Source: Planctomycetota bacterium
GTDB taxonomy: Bacteria; Planctomycetota; UBA1135; GCA-002686595
DNA: 5,546 bases
Reading direction: 5' to 3'
Assembly (NCBI GenBank): GCA_020638855.1
Contig: JACKHT010000029.1
Coordinates: 1 to 5,546 of the forward strand
The number at the start of each line of letters is the position of its first letter. Within the stretch, counting starts at the first letter, position 1. The notes beneath the pieces were generated by a model. That model was not told the origin of the DNA. It was given only the letters and a program-made list of their open reading frames with translations, and searched no databases. Both the position numbers and the translations under genes were made by a program. Below are positions 1 through 5,546 of the stretch, in pieces.

Positions 1-37
1 TCCGAGTTTCTTGGCGGCGCTTCCACACGAAACCCAG

Positions 38-1408
38 TCAGTTACCTTTGGGCCCACGCAGGAAGCGGGCTTCGAAGCGTGCCCCGCCCAGGGGCGATTC
101 CGTGGCACGGATGGTGCCCCCCTGCGCCTCGATGGCCTCGCGCGACAGGGCCAACCCCAGGCCGAAGCCCGAGCGCATGCCGGGGGCTTCCTTGCCGCGC
201 TGGAACGGCTCGAAGATGCGCTCGCGTTGATCGACGGGAACCCCTGGACCTTGATCGTCGACCGCCACGAAGATTTCGTCGCCCTGGCGCTCCACCGTGA
301 GGCGTACCTCGGAACCCGGCGGGCTGAACGAGACGGCGTTACCGAGTAGATTGCGGAAGGCCAACAGAAGCGCTTCGCGGTCCCCGGTAACCGACAGGTC
401 GCCCTCCAATTCGACTTTCAAGTGGACGTCACGGCGTTGGGCACGGGCCAATTCACGGGGGACGCGCAAGCGCAATTCCTCGCGTAGATCAAAGGTCTCG
501 AGCGAGGCGTGACCTTGGTTGGTCTTGTGGGCGCAGAGCGTCACCAGGTTGTCGATTTCGCGCGCCAGGTCTTGGATCTCTTCGGTATGGCTGATCAAGA
601 TCGACTTGTACTCATCGGTCGAGCGATCGCGCATGAGCAACACCTCGGTTTCGCCGAGGAGATTTTGAATGGGCGAGCGCAATTCGTGGGCGACCCCGGC
701 GATCAGGAAACTCGAGCGCTCCTGCTCGTCCCGGGCGCGGGCTAGCGCTTTGGTCAATGCTTCGGCCACGAGCTGGATTTCGACCGGGGGATTTTCCTCC
801 TGCCATTTGGGGACATCCCCCACCGAAGTCTCGTGCACCTGATTGGCGATGTGCTCCAACAAACCTGCGGTCTTGCGGCCAAACACCACCCCCGCCGAAA
901 GGGCCAGAACACCCGTTCCCAAGAGAATGAGCCCGGCGATGACCCCGTACTTCTTGAGCGGAAACAGCCGGCCTCGCCCATCGACCAACATATCGATCCA
1001 AAGCGGCCCGATGGTCTCGGCGCCCTGGTAGTTTTCGAAGGGTACTTGGCGCAGACGAATCCACGGCTCGCGCGGGACTTTCCCGGCCTCTGGCAGCAAG
1101 TCGGTGTCCCCAAATTCGCCCCATTTTTTGCCGGTGTCCTTGTTCCAAAGGCGCCAGGCCATACGCACCCCAGGGTGGCTGGTGTGCAGCGAGTTGGCTT
1201 CCTTGTGCATCTCCTCGGCCTCCAAGGGCCGGTCCCGGAAGATGGCGCGCAGCTCGTCGATCTCTTCCTTGGCGAGCGCATCAAACTCGCGCGTGGTTGC
1301 GCCCAACACAAAAAGGGTCGAGACCCCGGCGATCATGCCCACCAGCAGCACGGTCAGCACGGTGAACCAAAGCGTCAGTCGATTGGCGAGCGACCAGGGC
1401 TTCTTCAT
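38..1408 (-). CDS. Sensor histidine kinase, CusS/CopS/CzcS-like, two-component system
   Basis: A 456-residue inner-membrane sensor kinase that should autophosphorylate and pass phosphate to the adjacent regulator. Transmembrane helix 1 is about residues 11-36 and helix 2 about 154-176, enclosing a periplasmic sensor of roughly 115 residues. A weak HAMP-like linker spans about 177-232. The HisKA dimerisation helix carries HELRSPI with phospho-acceptor His241. The ATP-binding domain shows an N box (FRNLLGNA, 351-358), G1 box (DDQGPG, 384-389), F box (FEPF, 399-402) and G2 box (GFGLGLA, 414-420), so all catalytic motifs are present. The start is ATG with a GAGG/GGGG Shine-Dalgarno-like stretch inside the end of the regulator gene; the two genes overlap by 4 bases (ATGA), implying translational coupling. 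The metal-sensor assignment rests on overall resemblance and the operator-like site upstream of the regulator. The ligand is not shown by the sequence, though the periplasmic part holds Met67, His68, His75, His78 and Met83. Confidence 0.95.
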   Translation of the reverse strand: MKKPWSLANRLTLWFTVLTVLLVGMIAGVSTLFVLGATTREFDALAKEEIDELRAIFRDRPLEAEEMHKEANSLHTSHPGVRMAWRLWNKDTGKKWGEFGDTDLLPEAGKVPREPWIRLRQVPFENYQGAETIGPLWIDMLVDGRGRLFPLKKYGVIAGLILLGTGVLALSAGVVFGRKTAGLLEHIANQVHETSVGDVPKWQEENPPVEIQLVAEALTKALARARDEQERSSFLIAGVAHELRSPIQNLLGETEVLLMRDRSTDEYKSILISHTEEIQDLAREIDNLVTLCAHKTNQGHASLETFDLREELRLRVPRELARAQRRDVHLKVELEGDLSVTGDREALLLAFRNLLGNAVSFSPPGSEVRLTVERQGDEIFVAVDDQGPGVPVDQRERIFEPFQRGKEAPGMRSGFGLGLALSREAIEAQGGTIRATESPLGGARFEARFLRGPKGN

Positions 1409-2088
1409 TGCCCCGCCTCGGTGGCTTGGGCCATGCGGTAGCCCTCACCCGCCACGGTGTCGATCCGCTCGGGCCCGCTGACCTCGAGCTTGCGCCGCAG
1501 TCTTGCCACCCCTACCTCGACCACGTTGGTGCCCGGGTGGAAGTCCATCCCCCACACCTCGGACAGGAGCTCGGCCTTGGAAGCCACCTTGCCGCCACCC
1601 TTGACCAGGTGCCGCAACAGCGCGTACTCCTTAGGGCTCAGGTCGAGCGCGCGATTCCCGTGGCGGACCTTTTGGGTGAGGGACTCGATGTGCAGCGCTC
1701 CCCACTCGAGTTGTGCGCCCTCGGTCCGCCGTCGCAGCACCACCTGGATGCGCGCCAGCAGCTCGCGGAACTCGAAGGGTTTGATGATGTAGTCGTCGGC
1801 CCCCATTTCGAGGCCTTGGACGCGTTCGTCGACGAGGCTTCGTGCCGTCAGGAAAATCACCGGTGTGCTTTGCCCGGTGCCACGCAAGTGTCGAAGGACC
1901 TCCCAACCATCGCCGTCTGGCAGCATCACATCGAGCAACACCAAGTCGTAGGCATCGGTCGCTTCGGCTTCGGCCTGGGCAACGGTAGAGGCCTCGGAGC
2001 ATTCGTACCCTTGCTCTTCCAAACCCTTGCGCAAGAACCCCCGCAGCTTGGGATCATCGTCCACAATCAAGATCTTCACGCGCCCCAT
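1405..2088 (-). CDS. OmpR-family response regulator, CusR/CopR/CzcR-like
   Basis: A 227-residue cytoplasmic transcription factor, the usual length for the OmpR family. The receiver domain (about 1-120) has the acidic pair at Asp10/Asp11, phospho-acceptor Asp53 in LLDVMLP, Thr81 and Lys103 in IIKPF. The winged-helix DNA-binding domain (about 126-222) has SPKEYALLRHL and a recognition-helix region TNVVEVGVARLRRKL, followed by IDTVAGEGYRM; this is very like copper and heavy-metal regulators. The frame stays open upstream to 2250, but the receiver domain begins at MGRVKILIVDDD, and a longer protein would run across the intergenic palindrome and into the divergent lipoprotein gene, so ATG at 2088 is chosen. 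A GGAAG sequence lies about 8 bases upstream of it. It probably controls itself and the divergent plus-strand operon through the palindrome at 2105-2130; that is inference from position. Confidence 0.95.
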   Translation of the reverse strand: MGRVKILIVDDDPKLRGFLRKGLEEQGYECSEASTVAQAEAEATDAYDLVLLDVMLPDGDGWEVLRHLRGTGQSTPVIFLTARSLVDERVQGLEMGADDYIIKPFEFRELLARIQVVLRRRTEGAQLEWGALHIESLTQKVRHGNRALDLSPKEYALLRHLVKGGGKVASKAELLSEVWGMDFHPGTNVVEVGVARLRRKLEVSGPERIDTVAGEGYRMAQATEAGQ

Positions 2089-2104
2089 CCTAACCACTTC
2101 CGGG

Positions 2105-2130
2105 GGGCCATTACTGCCTTGTAAAGGCCC
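2105..2130. promoter_or_regulatory. 26-bp palindrome, cop-box-like operator between divergent genes
   Basis: Two 10-base arms, GGGCCATTAC and GTAAAGGCCC, flank the 6-base centre TGCCTT. Nine of ten arm pairs are complementary; the only mismatch is A2110 with A2125. The core reads TTACT-N4-TGTAA (2111-2124), one base from the TTACA-N4-TGTAA inverted repeat I recall for CopR/PcoR-type copper regulators, with the same spacing. It sits 16 bases upstream of the response regulator start and 62 bases upstream of the preferred lipoprotein start. I could not assign convincing -10 and -35 elements on either strand. It could alternatively be a stem-loop in the regulator mRNA leader. Confidence 0.6.
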
Positions 2131-2192
2131 AAGCGCCGAGACTTCGCCGAGAGTGAATCCTTCGGCGCCGGATGGGCGCTGACCCTGCGCCC

Positions 2193-2417
2193 ATGAGACA
2201 ATCCCCCTGGAGATGGCTGTTGGCCGCCGCCTTGCTCGGCCTTGCCGCAAGTTGCAACACGGTCGAGTTCTACCAAAAGGGTCGCCTGGGGACCCCCGTC
2301 ATGGACCTCTCCCAGGACCCGACCTTGACCCACTTCGAGCAGAAGGTCTTCTACTCGATCGAAGGCGCAGCGGGCGGCATCGGCGCCTCGGCTGGGGGTG
2401 GCTGCGGATGCTACTAG
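2193..2417 (+). CDS. Small DUF4266-like lipoprotein with C-terminal GGGCGCY
   Basis: A 74-residue predicted lipoprotein. Residues 1-20 form a signal peptide with basic residues and a hydrophobic core, followed by the lipobox-like AASC with lipidated Cys21. The mature part of about 53 residues contains FYQKGRLGTPVMDL and FEQKVFYSIEGAAGG, and ends in a glycine-rich tail with Cys71 and Cys73 (GGGCGCY). This layout, a short lipoprotein with a GGGCGC end next to a DUF3570 gene, is characteristic of the DUF4266 family as I remember it; the molecular function is not known to me. An in-frame ATG at 2172 would add seven residues (MGADPAP) ahead of the signal peptide. I prefer 2193 because it gives a normal signal peptide, but neither start has a clear ribosome binding site. 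It is the first gene of the operon, and its last 10 bases overlap the next gene. Confidence 0.85.
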   Translation: MRQSPWRWLLAAALLGLAASCNTVEFYQKGRLGTPVMDLSQDPTLTHFEQKVFYSIEGAAGGIGASAGGGCGCY

Positions 2418-3604
2418 GTCGATCCTTGGCGGTGCTTCTGGTCCTGGCCAGCGGGCTTTCCTTGGCCCAGGCCCAGGATCACCCCGAGGGCGGAAACCGC
2501 ACCCTCGACCCCCGCGACCCGCACCCCTTCGGCGAAGCCGGTACTGGGTATTGGTCGTTTCGGTTGGGCTACTACGACAAGCAAGACAACGGGCAGGGCA
2601 ACCCGTTTGTGGACGAATCGGTCACCGTCATCGAGCCGGTCATCGTCTACGACTACCAGGCCAGCGAGGACTTTGGCTACAACGTCCAGTTCAACTACGA
2701 CCACGTGAGCAGCGCGTCGATCAAACGGCTTTCGGTCTACGACGCGCAATCGGGGGCCAGCGGTGACAACTACCTGGGCGTGGACGCGTCCTTCCGACAC
2801 AAGCTCACCGACAGCACCAAATTCAACTGGCACGCGGGGATCAGCACCGAGTACGACTACACGTCGCTCGGATTGGGGGCTGGCGTGAGCCACACGCTCG
2901 ATCCCCAGGACGCGGTGCTTTCGGCCAACCTGAATGCCTACGTCGACTCGGTCAAGCTGATCCGCTACAACGGGGTCGATCAAGGGACTGATACACGTAC
3001 CTCGCTCGCTGGAACATTGTCTTGGTACCAGGTACTCGGCCCCAACACCCACGGTGAGTTGGGCGTGACCCTGTCCGCGCAAAGCGGGTACCTCGAGAGC
3101 CCGATCAACTCGGTCGTGATCGAGGACCCACTCTTGCCCCCCAACCCGTACCTGGCCAACAACGCGCGCGGCACCGAAATCAGCGAGGAGTTGCCCAATA
3201 GTCGGTTGCGAACCGCGATCTACGGCACCGTGCGACACGCCCTCGACGACCGCAACGCGGTCGAGCTCGGTGGCCGGCTGTACCACGACGATTGGGGCAT
3301 CCAAGCCTACGACCTCACCCCCAAGTTCATCCACCAGTTCGACAGCGGCATGCTGGTCGACCTGCGGGTGCGCTACTACGACCAAACCGCGGCGGATGCC
3401 TACCAAGCGAGCTTCACCGACCCCCTGAACATACCTGTGGAGCGAACCCAGGACTCGGAGCTAGGAAAGTTCGATTCGACGCTATTGGGAACCCATGTCC
3501 GTTGGAGCGATGACGCTGCTTGGGATTTTGGGCTCGACTACCTATCCCGGTCCGACGGTTTGGACCACGTCTTCTTCAGCGTCGGCTGGAAGCAGAGCTT
3601 CTAG
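2408..3604 (+). CDS. DUF3570-like outer-membrane beta-barrel, possible ApbE flavinylation substrate
   Basis: A 398-residue predicted outer-membrane protein. The signal peptide is residues 1-22, with likely cleavage after AQA. The rest alternates aromatic and hydrophobic residues as in transmembrane beta strands, with short polar turns (DPQD, PNTH, DRNA) alternating with long loops. By hand I count about 16 strands. The last strand, VFFSVGWKQSF, ends in the terminal Phe typical of BAM-assembled barrels. Residues 112-118 read DAQSGAS, fitting the D-x-x-[ST]-G-A-[ST] pattern that ApbE modifies on Ser/Thr; it falls between predicted strands 3 and 4. The protein has no cysteine. The frame is open from 2213, but that extension is the out-of-frame lipoprotein sequence; ATG at 2408 starts directly at the signal peptide, with GGGGGTGG six bases upstream. 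The family assignment comes from length, barrel pattern and neighbourhood. It could be a porin-like channel or a surface redox protein. Confidence 0.88.
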   Translation: MLLGRSLAVLLVLASGLSLAQAQDHPEGGNRTLDPRDPHPFGEAGTGYWSFRLGYYDKQDNGQGNPFVDESVTVIEPVIVYDYQASEDFGYNVQFNYDHVSSASIKRLSVYDAQSGASGDNYLGVDASFRHKLTDSTKFNWHAGISTEYDYTSLGLGAGVSHTLDPQDAVLSANLNAYVDSVKLIRYNGVDQGTDTRTSLAGTLSWYQVLGPNTHGELGVTLSAQSGYLESPINSVVIEDPLLPPNPYLANNARGTEISEELPNSRLRTAIYGTVRHALDDRNAVELGGRLYHDDWGIQAYDLTPKFIHQFDSGMLVDLRVRYYDQTAADAYQASFTDPLNIPVERTQDSELGKFDSTLLGTHVRWSDDAAWDFGLDYLSRSDGLDHVFFSVGWKQSF

Positions 3605-3619
3605 CACCCAGGACCCACC

Positions 3620-4123
3620 ATGAAGCGCCAAACGCTCGCCCTCGGTTTTGTTGTTTTGAGCGCCTTGGTGGCCTGCCAGTCGGCCACCAAGGCGAGCTCC
3701 TCGCCCACTTCCCAGAGCCCCGAAGCCATCGAAGCCACCCTCGACGGCAGCGCCCTCGCGGGGGATGCCTCCTGGCAATCCGCCATCCACTCCGACAAGC
3801 CGCTCTTGCTGGTTTTCTGGCAATCCTGGTGCGGGAGCTGCGTGCAGGAAGCTCCCCTGGTGCAACGGGCCTTCCAGCGCTACGGCAGCCGCCTGGCCGT
3901 GGCTGGCGTGGTCTCCGGCCCGGACGACTCGGTCGACGCGGAACACCTGAACAAGACGATCCTGCGGCTGGGGCTCACCTACCCGCAATTCCGTGATCGC
4001 GACTTGCACCTGACGCGCCTGTTCCAGGTCACCGGTACCCCCGACGTGATCCTGCTCGATCGCAACCGTAAGGTGGTCTTCCGGGGGCACGAATTGCCCA
4101 AGTCGATCGAGAGCTTCCTGTAA
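3620..4123 (+). CDS. TlpA-like thioredoxin-fold lipoprotein
   Basis: A 167-residue periplasm-facing thioredoxin-like protein, anchored by lipid. The signal peptide ends in the lipobox LVAC with Cys19. A Ser/Thr-rich linker (about 20-50) leads to the thioredoxin fold, with strand LLLVFW, active site WCGSC (Cys71 and Cys74), a middle segment YPQFRDRDLHLTRLFQV, and the cis-proline motif GTP (Thr140-Pro141) followed by VILLDRNRKVVFRG. Both catalytic cysteines are present, so it should be an active thiol-disulfide oxidoreductase, most likely a reductant as in the TlpA/ResA group. The start has AGGA six bases upstream and lies 15 bases after the barrel gene, so it is in the same operon. The barrel has no cysteines, which makes the CGC tail of the small lipoprotein the most obvious local substrate; that is inference. 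Confidence 0.93.
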   Translation: MKRQTLALGFVVLSALVACQSATKASSSPTSQSPEAIEATLDGSALAGDASWQSAIHSDKPLLLVFWQSWCGSCVQEAPLVQRAFQRYGSRLAVAGVVSGPDDSVDAEHLNKTILRLGLTYPQFRDRDLHLTRLFQVTGTPDVILLDRNRKVVFRGHELPKSIESFL

Positions 4124-4149
4124 TCCGCTTTGTTGGTACCTTAGGTCCC

Positions 4150-5223
4150 ATGCGATCGCTGCTTCGATGGAGTTTGGTGGTGGCGCTGCTGGGTCCGGCA
4201 GCGCTCCCCGCGGCCTTCGCCGCGCAAGACGGGGACCTCGTTCCGGCGGCCCCGGTACCCACTTCGCACACGCGCTCGCTGGGGGTGATGGGCACCGACC
4301 TCGAGATCGAAGTGCTGTCTGCCGATGACGCGGCCGCCGAAGCCGCCATCGACGCAGCCGTGGCCGAACTGCAGCGCATCGAGGACCTGATGACCTCGTG
4401 GCGCGACTCCCCGCTCACGCGCCTCAACGCGGCAGCGGGCACTGGCTGGGTCGATGTGCCGCCCGAACTGTGCGAGCTGATCGCGCGCAGCCTGGCGGTG
4501 AGCGAGTTGACCGGCGGGGCATTCGACCCCACCTTCGCCAGCGTGGGCAAACTTTGGGACTTCAAAGCCGATCCCCCCGTCCTGCCCAGCAAGGAAGCCA
4601 TCGCCGAAGCCTTGACCCACGTCGGCTACGAAAAGGTCGAGGTCGATTTGGAAGGCAGTCGCGTTGCACTTCCCGCGGGGACGCGCATTGGCCTGGGCGG
4701 CATCGCCAAGGGCTATGGCGTCGACCGTGCCATGAAGATTCTGATGGACCGCGGCGTCCACAACGGCATCGTCAACGCCGGCGGCGACTTGAAAGCCCTG
4801 GGCACCAAGTTCGGCCATCCTTGGCGCATTGCGATCAAACACCCGCGCCACAAGGACACCCCCATCGCGGTGGTTCCCCTAGCGAACACTTGCTTGGTCA
4901 CCTCGGGCGACTACGAGCGTTTCTTTGAGTATGAGGGCGTGCGCTACCACCACATCCTCGATCCGCGCACGGGCTATCCGGCAACCGGCTGCATGAGCGC
5001 CTCGATCCTGGCCCCCGATGCAGCCTTTGCCGATGCCTTGGCCACCGCCATGGTCGTGCTCGGACCCGAAAAGGGCTTGGCCATCGTCGAAACGTTGCCC
5101 CGGGTGGAAGCCCTCTTGGTGGACATGGACGGCAAGGTGCATCGATCAAGCGGCCTGCTCGGAAAGTCCGTCCCCGCCACGCCCCCGGCCGCAAAGGCCC
5201 CCCCCGCCGAGGTGCCCCAGTGA
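4150..5223 (+). CDS. apbE: FAD:protein FMN transferase (ApbE family), periplasmic
   Basis: A 357-residue flavin transferase that attaches FMN from FAD to a Ser/Thr of exported target proteins, releasing AMP and requiring Mg2+. The N-terminus is a Sec signal peptide (about 1-24, AFA before AQDG) without a lipobox, so this copy looks soluble rather than lipid-anchored. Family motifs occur in order: MGTDLEIEV (47-55), FDPT (125-128), GLGGIAKGYGVD (181-192), NAGGD (209-213), TSGDYERFF (251-259), HILDPRTGYPA (268-278) and DALATA (295-300). The set is complete, so the enzyme is probably active. The C-terminus carries an Ala/Pro-rich tail (about 339-357) beyond the usual fold. The 26-base gap after the thioredoxin gene contains no evident terminator. 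The start lacks a strong Shine-Dalgarno. Its likely local target is the DAQSGAS motif of the upstream barrel. Confidence 0.96.
   Translation: MRSLLRWSLVVALLGPAALPAAFAAQDGDLVPAAPVPTSHTRSLGVMGTDLEIEVLSADDAAAEAAIDAAVAELQRIEDLMTSWRDSPLTRLNAAAGTGWVDVPPELCELIARSLAVSELTGGAFDPTFASVGKLWDFKADPPVLPSKEAIAEALTHVGYEKVEVDLEGSRVALPAGTRIGLGGIAKGYGVDRAMKILMDRGVHNGIVNAGGDLKALGTKFGHPWRIAIKHPRHKDTPIAVVPLANTCLVTSGDYERFFEYEGVRYHHILDPRTGYPATGCMSASILAPDAAFADALATAMVVLGPEKGLAIVETLPRVEALLVDMDGKVHRSSGLLGKSVPATPPAAKAPPAEVPQ
5209..5214 (+). promoter_or_regulatory. Ribosome binding site supporting the GTG start at 5220
   Basis: GAGGTG lies five bases before the GTG at 5220, inside the 3' end of apbE. It is one of the better Shine-Dalgarno matches in the operon and, with the GTGA stop/start overlap, supports the small downstream frame as a real translated gene. 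Confidence 0.6.
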
Positions 5224-5417
5224 CCTACGACGATGCGGAACGTTCCCGGCGCCGGGCGAGCCTCGAAGCCAAACTCGAAGCGCTCGAACTCGAGCTGGAA
5301 CGCGCACACCATTTGCTCGACATGTGGGGCCTGCCCCGCGAGGCCATAGACCCCGACGACGGCCATACCATCGAGCTCTCGTTGAGCGGCCGCTTGGAGC
5401 TCTTGCCCGACGCGTGA
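5220..5417 (+). CDS. Small cytoplasmic coiled-coil protein (SlyX-like size), unknown function
   Basis: A 65-residue protein that starts at GTG and overlaps the apbE stop by 4 bases (GTGA). Residues about 5-34 form a charged helix with a regular heptad pattern: Leu15, Leu19, Leu22, Leu26, Ala29 and Leu33 fall at alternating d and a positions, which predicts a coiled coil and probable oligomer. The rest (MWGLPREAIDPDDG, then IELSLSGRLELLP) looks like a short beta extension. There is no signal peptide or membrane segment, so it is probably cytoplasmic, unlike the other four operon members. I do not recognise a family; the resemblance to SlyX is only in size and helical character. The overlap and good ribosome binding site argue that it is expressed with apbE. 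Confidence 0.7.
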   Translation: MTYDDAERSRRRASLEAKLEALELELERAHHLLDMWGLPREAIDPDDGHTIELSLSGRLELLPDA

Positions 5418-5421
5418 TCGA

Positions 5422-5546
5422 CTAGAGCGGTGCCCCGCACTCGTTGCAAGCAGTGGCCGCTTCCGGATTGAGCGCCGAGCAGTGCCCGCAGCGCACCATG
5501 ATTTTTGTTGTGACGTTCGTCGTGGTCTTCGTCTCAGCGCGCGGCC
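5422..5546 (-). CDS. C-terminal end of a zinc-ribbon protein (partial, cut by window edge)
   Basis: A minus-strand frame is open from the window edge to TAG at 5422-5424, giving 40 residues. It begins with a Thr/Lys-rich stretch (ETKTTTNVTTKI) and ends in VRCGHCSALNPEAATACNEC plus GAPL. The pattern CxxC-x10-CxxC with a final CGAPL is a classic small zinc ribbon of the kind that ends many bacterial proteins. The Thr-rich part looks like a linker to an upstream domain that lies outside the window. An internal ATG at 5497-5499 could in theory start a 25-residue peptide, but an open frame and linker-like sequence upstream make a truncated larger gene more likely. The gene converges on the coiled-coil gene with only four bases between the stops, leaving no room for an intergenic terminator. 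Confidence 0.72.
   Translation of the reverse strand, partial: PRAETKTTTNVTTKIMVRCGHCSALNPEAATACNECGAPL

Noticed and set aside
1..37. Possible terminator or gene start downstream of the kinase
   Set aside because: No hairpin followed by T-run and no supported coding start can be seen in the 37 bases available.
833..1441. Plus-strand frames antisense to the histidine kinase
   Set aside because: They mirror a complete kinase with all catalytic motifs, and their translations show no recognisable domain.
2089..2250. N-terminal extension of the response regulator to 2250
   Set aside because: The extra 54 residues have no domain, cross the palindrome and overlap the divergent lipoprotein start; the receiver domain begins normally at 2088.
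2378..2392. IGASA in the lipoprotein as a second ApbE flavinylation site
   Set aside because: It lacks the required Ser/Thr before GA and the upstream Asp, unlike DAQSGAS in the barrel.
2213..2407. N-terminal extension of the barrel protein to 2213
   Set aside because: The sequence is Arg/Gly-rich, out-of-frame translation of the lipoprotein gene, and the signal peptide starts exactly at 2408.
2414..3406. Long minus-strand frame of 330 codons antisense to the barrel gene
   Set aside because: It is a Val/Gly/Asp-rich shadow of the high-GC plus-strand gene, with no domain, signal or motif.
4124..4149. Terminator or promoter between the thioredoxin gene and apbE
   Set aside because: The 26-base gap has only a GGTACC palindrome, with no hairpin plus T-run and no -10/-35 pair.

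Overview
This window is high-GC DNA from a Gram-negative bacterium with an outer membrane. The evidence is an outer-membrane beta-barrel, two lipoproteins with lipoboxes, and an inner-membrane sensor kinase with a periplasmic domain. The phylum cannot be read from the sequence with confidence; no rRNA, tRNA or mobile element is present. Coding density is very high.

Left part (minus strand, 38-2088): a complete two-component system. An OmpR-family response regulator overlaps its histidine kinase by 4 bases (ATGA). Both resemble the CusRS/CopRS/CzcRS metal-sensing group. Bases 1-37, downstream of the kinase, show no recognisable gene or terminator.

Intergenic part (2089-2192): a compact divergent control region. 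It holds a 26-bp near-perfect palindrome whose core, TTACT-N4-TGTAA, is close to the TTACA-N4-TGTAA boxes known for CopR/PcoR-type regulators.

Right part (plus strand, 2193-5417): a tight five-gene operon. The order is a small DUF4266-like lipoprotein ending in GGGCGCY, a DUF3570-like outer-membrane beta-barrel, a TlpA-like thioredoxin lipoprotein (WCGSC), an ApbE-type FAD:protein FMN transferase, and a 65-residue cytoplasmic coiled-coil protein that starts at GTG.

The most interesting point is that the barrel protein carries DAQSGAS, which fits the D-x-x-[ST]-G-A-[ST] pattern that ApbE modifies with FMN. The cassette therefore looks like a metal-regulated envelope redox module: ApbE may flavinylate the barrel, and the thioredoxin may maintain the only paired non-lipid cysteines of the exported partner, the CGC tail of the small lipoprotein. 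This is inference; the physiological role is unknown to me.

Right edge (minus strand, 5422-5546): the C-terminal end of a convergent gene with a zinc-ribbon tail, cut by the window end.
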